Shown piece by piece: positions 1 through 4,627 of a DNA stretch of 5,871 nucleotides; position 1 is the first letter of the stretch; every line of letters begins with the position of its first letter. The stretch spans positions 1 to 5,871 of the forward strand of contig JAUVGS010000148.1 in NCBI GenBank assembly GCA_030593665.1. The letters run 5' to 3'. The notes below the pieces were generated by a model, which was not told where the DNA came from, made no database searches, and saw only the letters and a list, made by a program, of their open reading frames with translations. The stretch comes from Chitinivibrionales bacterium. GTDB taxonomy: Bacteria > Fibrobacterota > Chitinivibrionia > Chitinivibrionales > JANQEN01. The translations under genes and the position numbers were made by a program.

Positions 1-343
1 CTTCAGCCTGTGCAATGTCTTTGAAGACCTGCATTTCCTTTCCGCGAAAATCTTCAAAAGCACCAGCCATCCGTCCCAATCCAAAAAGCAGTTCATCACC
101 AGCAACTAATGCACGCCGCCCCAGCTTATCACCATATTCAGCCATACGACTAACCAATCCCCTTAGTTCGTTTGGGCTCGGATTGAAACTTGCCTTGCAG
201 CCATCAATAAGAAGAGGTACATTCCGGGGACAAGCGGGATCTTTCAAGCCTTGGTCCAGGACTGCAAGAAACTCTTCAGGTGTATGCTCTCCATCCATGG
301 CAACTATAAGAAAATTACCGGAAAGTTTGTATGTCCCGGGCAT
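1..343 (-). CDS. SpoIIAA/STAS-like domain protein (partial, C-terminus off the left edge)
   Basis: Reading leftward from an ATG at 343-341, the frame stays open for 114 codons to the window edge, so the stop is not visible. The start is well supported by a strong Shine-Dalgarno (AGGGAGGTAA, complement of 351-360). The protein begins MPGTYKLSGNFLIVAMDGEH. It then shows an LLIDGCKASFNPSPNELRGL stretch, a GRRALVAGDELLFGLGRM stretch, and near the edge GKEMQVFKDIAQAE. This order (hydrophobic strand, LLID strand, PS.NELR helix, ALVAGD strand, FGLGRM helix, VF.D..QA end) matches small SpoIIAA-like/STAS-SEC14 proteins of about 120-130 residues, so perhaps only 10-20 residues are missing. There is no signal peptide or membrane segment, so it is probably cytoplasmic. 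The family is poorly characterised; a regulatory or protein-binding role is inference only. It is transcribed divergently from the TPR gene. The family call rests on remembered sequence pattern, not a search. Confidence 0.72.
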   Translation of the reverse strand, partial: MPGTYKLSGNFLIVAMDGEHTPEEFLAVLDQGLKDPACPRNVPLLIDGCKASFNPSPNELRGLVSRMAEYGDKLGRRALVAGDELLFGLGRMAGAFEDFRGKEMQVFKDIAQAE

Positions 344-350
344 TATAACG

Positions 351-360
351 TTACCTCCCT
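351..360 (-). promoter_or_regulatory. Ribosome binding site of the STAS-like gene
   Basis: The minus strand reads AGGGAGGTAA here. The GGAGGT core (complement of 353-358) lies 9 nt before the ATG at 343, a normal spacing. It fixes the start of the leftward gene and excludes the internal ATG 15 codons further on. Confidence 0.8.
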
Positions 361-394
361 CACAGATAATACATACTTCAATTCCTTTATCAGT

Positions 395-400
395 ATTATA
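395..400 (-). promoter_or_regulatory. Candidate -10 element for the STAS-like gene
   Basis: The minus strand reads TATAAT at 400-395, about 50 nt before the leftward start codon. The only -35-like sequence nearby is a weak TTGGTG (complement of 421-426), at a long 20-nt spacing, so the promoter call is tentative. The hexamer lies within a short inverted repeat on the plus strand, AGTAT-T-ATACT at 392-402, which could be a small operator or simply chance in AT-rich DNA. Confidence 0.3.
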
Positions 401-432
401 CTATATACACAATAACAATTCACCAATAATGC

Positions 433-438
433 TATAAT
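433..438 (+). promoter_or_regulatory. Candidate -10 element for the TPR gene
   Basis: A perfect TATAAT sits about 100 nt before the TPR start codon. No convincing TTGACA-like -35 is present 16-18 nt upstream (the sequence there is near CAATAA), so recognition by the housekeeping sigma factor is uncertain. If it is used, the transcript would carry a leader of about 90 nt. A TTGAAT at 479-484 is another possible -35, but it lacks a good -10 at proper spacing. Confidence 0.3.
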
Positions 439-522
439 AATTCGTAATAGATATAAATCCTTTGGAACTTTCTTCCGTTTGAATTGTCTAAAAAAGTAAT
501 CCGGTTCTATTTATCTTTTATC

Positions 523-530
523 AGGGAGGG
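523..530 (+). promoter_or_regulatory. Ribosome binding site that decides the TPR protein start
   Basis: AGGGAGGG ends 4 nt before the ATG at 535-537 and is the only strong Shine-Dalgarno in the region. The open frame extends upstream to a TTG at 484, but nothing like a ribosome binding site precedes that codon. Starting at 535 also places a clean signal peptide at the N-terminus. Confidence 0.75.
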
Positions 531-534
531 ATCG

Positions 535-3500
535 ATGAGTGGTCGAAATACACCTATTGTATGCACATGTGTACTATTCTGTTTCCTTATCCAGGGAAAT
601 TTGTTTAACACAGCCTTTGCAGTTTCTCCTAAAAAACCCGAAGCCATCTCAAAGGACACACGAGAACAACTGTCCCAGGTCAGGCTGCGCTATGAACGGC
701 TGCTTGAGAAGTGTACCGATACCCTGAGCGAACGGTGTGCAGACATCCTCTTTGATCTTGCAAAGATTTACTACGATATCCAGCGTGATGCATATGTACA
801 GGAACTAAACACCTTTGAAAGGGAGATCGAAGCATGGGAGAGGCGTCCGAAAGGAGAAAAACCGGTGCACCCGATACCCGATTACACCCGCTCTTTAGAA
901 ACGTATCTCAGACTCATCGAGGAATACCCGGCCCTCCCCCGAATTGACCAGGTGTATTACCAGGTGGGTAATCTGTACATGTTACGCGGCGAAGTTGACA
1001 GCTCAAAGAATACTTTCCAAAGTATCCTTACTAAAACACCGAATAGCAGAATCGTATCTGCCGCACATTTTCGTACTGCTGATTTCTGTTATATGAATAA
1101 CCATTTTAGAGCCGCTCTCAAACATCTGAACCTGATAATACAGAACGATGTTACTGCCGAAACATGGGAAATGGCTCTATACCGTAAAGGTGAATGCTAT
1201 CAGCACCTGGCAGAATTAGATCGTGCAATTGAACATTTCTTTGACTATGTCGAAAAATGCGATGCGGGAGTCTATGTACGGCAGGAACTCCGTGAAGAAG
1301 CTCTTGAAAATATGGCGGCTGCATTTGCGGATATGCCTGACGGAGCATCGGAAGCAGTTGCTTTTTTCAATACATACCGGGACAGACCCTATGAAGCGCA
1401 ACTTCTGTATACTATCGGGATGAAAAACAGAAACCATGGGCAATATGAGCAGGCAGTAATCTCATTGCAAACAGCTTTAAAAAAACATCCGTGGTATATC
1501 GATGCACCTCAGGCACACTACTCTATTGTCGAATGTCTGGTTATCAAGAAAAAGTACGAAGAAGCTAATAATCAAAGAATAAAACTGGTTAAGAAATACA
1601 TGCGGGGTAACCGCTGGTATTCCAAGAACAGGAGAAATAAACAAGCTGTTGCCTTTGCAGAGGAATACTCGAAAAAAGCACTCGGTGCTATAGGAATACA
1701 GTTCCATGCAGAAGCACAGAAAAAACGGCAGCGATCCCTTTATGAGCAGGCACTCAAGTATTATACCAAATTTACCGATGCTTTCCCCGATGACAAATGG
1801 AAAACATATGAGTATCGGTACAATATGGCTGAAATCTATACTGAATTAAAACAGTATAAAAAAGCAGCGTATCTATACTGGCAGACCGCAACAGAAGATA
1901 TATCATCCTCTCCGCCGCGAAAACAGGAAGATATTGATGAACATCTCTATGATGACCCGACAGAACTGGAGAAGGAAAGAAAGAAGCGCACAACGACAAA
2001 AGGAAAGTTTACATTTTCACCGGCAGATGCGGGTAATAATGCGATCGTGGTTCTTAATAAATTGCGTAATCAAATACAGACAGTACAACATCTTTCCGAA
2101 AAGGAGGCCTTTTACATTCCGATAACCCAGGAAATACTTAAACTATGTGTTGCCTTTCGTAAACTATTCCCATCACACCCGAATACGCCGAAGGTTATCT
2201 ATCTCAGTGCAACCATACGATATAATGCGACAGCCTATGAAGATGCTTTAAAAGACTTTTCAATTATTGTAACCGACTATGCATCATCTGAGGTTGCAAA
2301 AAATGCAGCTAAAATGATTGCAAAAACATTCACCATGGTGGAAAAATATGACTGGGCATTAACCGAATATCGTGAACTGTTGCTGCCGGCAAAACCGGAA
2401 ACAAAAGAATATAAGGAGATTATTGACCTGGCTGCCGGAGTATTGTACAAAAAGGCTGAAAGAGAACGTAACTACCTGCTCTATTCAAAAGCTGCTGCGA
2501 TATTTACCTCAATCGCTCATGAGTTTCCCGAAAGTAATATAAGTGACCGCGCCTTGTTTGACGGTGCCGCTTGTTATGAAAAAGCCGGTCAATTCGACAT
2601 TGCCGCACAAACTTTTCTGGCACTTCCAAAGCAATTTACCCGATCACCATTACGCGAAAAAGCGTTTTTTCGCGCGGCAGAGAGTTACAAAAAAATAGAC
2701 CAATGGGATAATGCCGCATCTACATTTGAAAAAAGCGCCAAAACTATTACAAAGGCAGATTATGCCATTCCCGGCTTTTCATCAGCCGCTCAATGCTACG
2801 AGAAGATAAAAAATTTTACACGTGCGGGAAGTATGTACGAACAGCTGGCAGACCGGTATCCTGCAGATTCGCGGGCACCGCTCGCATTGTACAATGCAGG
2901 GCTGATGTACCGGCAGGGTAAGGAGTATGACAGGGCAGTTCAAACGTATCAGGCACTTATCAAACGATATTCCACTCATGAGTATGCAAATGACGGAGCT
3001 TTTGCAATCGGTAGCTTTTACCGGAAAGCAGAAAAGATGCATGACGCTGCTGCCGCATTTATGGCTTACGGGTCACGGTATCCACAGGACAGCAAAGCAA
3101 TTGTGGCTTATAATAAAGCAGGCATGATCTATTATCAGTCGGCAAAACTTTCGGAGGCAAAAAAATCATTTTATGCCGCAGTCGCTGCTTATCCGCAATC
3201 CAAAACAGGGAATGACACGGAGCTGGCCCTGGCACAATATATGATCGGCGAGGTATTTCATCACGAATGCAATGTGATACCATTAACCGGTGGTTCAGTG
3301 AGGGTTGTTCGGAATAACTTAAAACGCAAAACCGCCCTGCTGGAAAAAGCTTTAAAACACTATGCCCTGGCAATTAAAACCGGCGTTCGTACATGGGTGC
3401 TGAAAGCAAACTATCAAATAGGAATGTGCTTTGTCCATTATGCAGAAGATGAAAAGAACCAGCAGATATTCGCGAAAAGCAAACAGGAAAGAATGGCCAC

Positions 3501-4023
3501 GAGAATAGAAATATTAAAAAATCTCGAAAAATATTACCATGAAGCACAAAACAAATTTACCTGGAATGTACAAAAAGGAAAGAAAGGTAAAATCTCAGAT
3601 ACCTCTATTGATCCCTCTGCTACCATGTTCATTCAGATGGCATATATGCAGGGACAGTTGTTTGAAGAGATAGCCGCGATGATCGAAAACGCCTCCGTTC
3701 CTGGGGATTTGAATGCTGAGGAGCGTGAACGCTATCAGGAGATGGTTGAGGAAAACGTCCTCAAGATCCGCGATGAAGCTTTAAAACGGTATGAACGTGG
3801 CGTCAGTATTGCACGTAAACTGGATATCGACGACAATTCGAAGATAGAAATTGTTCTCACGCGTATCTGGGAAATCAATCCCATTTCAGAGGTGCTGTTT
3901 GAAGGGCCGACAGCCTGGTCACCACCGTCGCGATTTAAAAAAAGTAATGACAGCACGAAGAAAGGTTCTACTGACAGTATGCGTAATCCGTGGAATGACT
4001 CAACGAATGACGAGTTGCAGTAA
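535..4023 (+). CDS. Large exported tetratricopeptide (TPR) repeat protein, 1162 residues
   Basis: The start at 535 is chosen for its AGGGAGGG site. Residues 1-29 form a signal peptide: a basic start (MSGRN), a hydrophobic core IVCTCVLFCFLI, and a signal peptidase I type site AFA|V. The mature protein is therefore probably periplasmic or attached to the outer membrane. The rest is helical and built from many degenerate TPR-like units with the pattern A..Y..G..Y...G.Y..A...Y..L...YP. They are clear at about residues 116-230, 290-450 and, most densely, 650-900 (for example AACYEKAGQFDIAAQTF, MYRQGKEYDRAVQTYQALI). A charged linker rich in Glu, Asp, Lys and Arg covers about 455-495, and the last 30 or so residues form a Ser/Thr/Asn/Lys-rich tail. 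TPR arrays are protein-binding scaffolds; no catalytic motif is seen. The pattern recalls large periplasmic TPR proteins found near Tol/Exb-type motors in myxobacteria and related groups, but no motor gene lies in this window, so that role is speculative. The gene is probably monocistronic: the upstream neighbour is divergent and the downstream one convergent. Confidence 0.88.
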   Translation: MSGRNTPIVCTCVLFCFLIQGNLFNTAFAVSPKKPEAISKDTREQLSQVRLRYERLLEKCTDTLSERCADILFDLAKIYYDIQRDAYVQELNTFEREIEAWERRPKGEKPVHPIPDYTRSLETYLRLIEEYPALPRIDQVYYQVGNLYMLRGEVDSSKNTFQSILTKTPNSRIVSAAHFRTADFCYMNNHFRAALKHLNLIIQNDVTAETWEMALYRKGECYQHLAELDRAIEHFFDYVEKCDAGVYVRQELREEALENMAAAFADMPDGASEAVAFFNTYRDRPYEAQLLYTIGMKNRNHGQYEQAVISLQTALKKHPWYIDAPQAHYSIVECLVIKKKYEEANNQRIKLVKKYMRGNRWYSKNRRNKQAVAFAEEYSKKALGAIGIQFHAEAQKKRQRSLYEQALKYYTKFTDAFPDDKWKTYEYRYNMAEIYTELKQYKKAAYLYWQTATEDISSSPPRKQEDIDEHLYDDPTELEKERKKRTTTKGKFTFSPADAGNNAIVVLNKLRNQIQTVQHLSEKEAFYIPITQEILKLCVAFRKLFPSHPNTPKVIYLSATIRYNATAYEDALKDFSIIVTDYASSEVAKNAAKMIAKTFTMVEKYDWALTEYRELLLPAKPETKEYKEIIDLAAGVLYKKAERERNYLLYSKAAAIFTSIAHEFPESNISDRALFDGAACYEKAGQFDIAAQTFLALPKQFTRSPLREKAFFRAAESYKKIDQWDNAASTFEKSAKTITKADYAIPGFSSAAQCYEKIKNFTRAGSMYEQLADRYPADSRAPLALYNAGLMYRQGKEYDRAVQTYQALIKRYSTHEYANDGAFAIGSFYRKAEKMHDAAAAFMAYGSRYPQDSKAIVAYNKAGMIYYQSAKLSEAKKSFYAAVAAYPQSKTGNDTELALAQYMIGEVFHHECNVIPLTGGSVRVVRNNLKRKTALLEKALKHYALAIKTGVRTWVLKANYQIGMCFVHYAEDEKNQQIFAKSKQERMATRIEILKNLEKYYHEAQNKFTWNVQKGKKGKISDTSIDPSATMFIQMAYMQGQLFEEIAAMIENASVPGDLNAEERERYQEMVEENVLKIRDEALKRYERGVSIARKLDIDDNSKIEIVLTRIWEINPISEVLFEGPTAWSPPSRFKKSNDSTKKGSTDSMRNPWNDSTNDELQ

Positions 4024-4032
4024 ACAGGGAAA

Positions 4033-4072
4033 TGGGATAGTGGAGTACTGGGATATTGGAGTGATGGGATGA
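4033..4072 (+). repeat. Degenerate 8-nt-period tandem repeat (TGGRRTNN)
   Basis: Five consecutive octamers read TGGGATAG, TGGAGTAC, TGGGATAT, TGGAGTGA and TGGGATGA. TGGGAT and TGGAGT units alternate, so the higher-order period is 16 nt. A decayed unit (CAGGGAAA, 4025-4032) precedes the array, and an AT-rich run follows from 4073. The array starts 9 nt after the TPR stop codon and is non-coding in this context. Its function is unknown. Similar GGAGT/GGGAT purine-rich strings occur between genes in various environmental bacteria, from memory only. Confidence 0.7.
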
Positions 4073-4110
4073 TATAATAATAAATAAATATTTTTCAGAA
4101 CACACCTGCG

Positions 4111-4165
4111 TGTCATGCTGAGCACTGAATACCACAGTTGGTATGTTTTCAGTCGAAGTATGACA
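4111..4165. repeat. 55-nt imperfect palindrome of the dispersed GTCAT...TCGAAG...ATGAC type, possible bidirectional terminator
   Basis: The outer arms TGTCAT (4111-4116) and ATGACA (4160-4165) pair perfectly. The middle arms ACTGA (4124-4128) and TCAGT (4149-4153) pair, and so do the inner arms ATACCA (4129-4134) and TGGTAT (4139-4144), around a CAGT loop. A GTTT bulge and an asymmetric internal loop (GCTGAGC against CGAAGT) interrupt the stem. The core GTCATGCTGAGC with TCGAAGTATGAC resembles an intergenic repeat common in many bacterial genomes. It lies between two convergent genes, 88 nt after the TPR stop and 32 nt after the membrane-protein stop, where a hairpin could end transcription from both sides. 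There is no U-tract directly after it on either strand, so intrinsic termination is unproven. Confidence 0.7.
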
Positions 4166-4196
4166 GGCACATTATTTCAGGGACACTATACTATAG

Positions 4197-4523
4197 CTAA
4201 TTCACCTCAGACGAAACCTCTTCATCACACTTCTCAGCAGCAGGTGGGGGCAGCTTATTCCCCTTCACCACCGCTATAAAATTCTGAAGGAAATCAAGGT
4301 CAATAATTGCAGTGGAAATCAGGAGCACACCGATAAAATAAATCCATCCATTGTCGGAAAAAAGGCATAATGATGCAACGAAAAGAATAGCGGCAAGCCG
4401 TGTAACAGGTTTCTTGTTGTCCTTAAAAAGCGAAACCAGTGCAAAAACTAACGCTGCAACTAATAATATGCCGGCCAGCATTTCAATAAATGATGCCGGT
4501 AGTATTCTTTCAAGCATTACCAT
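4197..4523 (-). CDS. Small three-helix integral membrane protein of unknown family, 108 residues
   Basis: The ATG at 4523 is chosen because AAAGGGG lies 5 nt upstream. A GTG two codons earlier overlaps that site, and the ATG at 4517 is 11 nt from it. Hydrophobic segments occur at about residues 12-33 (MLAGILLVAALVFALVSLF), 43-56 (LAAILFVASLCLF) and 60-86 (WIYFIGVLLISTAII, then a less hydrophobic amphipathic part). The basic loop KDNKKPVTR between helices 1 and 2 suggests that it faces the cytoplasm. The tail after KGNK would then also be cytoplasmic. That tail has a PPP run and is acidic (EKCDEEVSSEV). No enzyme or transporter motif is visible and I do not recognise the family. The gene lies 104 nt downstream of the SIS protein gene on the same strand and converges with the TPR gene, so it could be the last gene of that transcription unit. 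The AT-rich gap also leaves room for a promoter of its own. Confidence 0.7.
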   Translation of the reverse strand: MVMLERILPASFIEMLAGILLVAALVFALVSLFKDNKKPVTRLAAILFVASLCLFSDNGWIYFIGVLLISTAIIDLDFLQNFIAVVKGNKLPPPAAEKCDEEVSSEVN

Positions 4524-4627
4524 AAACACCCCTTTGTTGAAAGTATTCGATACTGAAGGATTTACCTCTGTTTTGAATATAATTCAGGTGGGAATAAATT
4601 ATCTAATTAAGGTTAAAAAATCAGACA
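4524..4627 (-). other. Intergenic gap between the SIS protein and membrane protein genes
   Basis: This AT-rich 104-nt stretch separates two genes on the same strand. Just after the SIS gene stop, the minus strand has a run of six T (4621-4616) but no convincing GC-rich stem before it. A TATATT hexamer further on, in AATTATATTC, could be a -10 element, but it has only a weak partner (TTAGAT, 19 nt away). Whether the membrane gene is co-transcribed or has its own promoter cannot be decided from sequence. Confidence 0.35.
4529..4535 (-). promoter_or_regulatory. Ribosome binding site of the small membrane protein gene
   Basis: The minus strand reads AAAGGGG at 4535-4529, followed by TGTTT and the ATG at 4523. 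The 5-nt spacing supports that ATG over the overlapping GTG at 4529 or the ATG at 4517. Confidence 0.6.

Noticed and set aside
15..437. 140-codon plus-strand open frame
   Set aside because: It is antisense to the STAS-like gene, is rich in Ser, Pro and Arg as shadow frames are, has no ribosome binding site and no recognisable domain.
484..534. 17-codon N-terminal extension of the TPR protein from a TTG at 484
   Set aside because: No ribosome binding site precedes the TTG, while a strong one precedes the ATG at 535. The extension would also put charged residues in front of an otherwise normal signal peptide.
3059..3373. 104-codon minus-strand open frame inside the TPR gene
   Set aside because: Antisense shadow with a Cys/His/Pro/Arg-rich composition and no family resemblance. 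The same applies to the shorter minus-strand frames at 1151-1348, 1477-1707, 1772-1999, 2782-3042 and 3735-3956.
4033..4072. CRISPR array
   Set aside because: The units are 8 nt with no spacers and no cas genes, so this is a simple degenerate tandem repeat.
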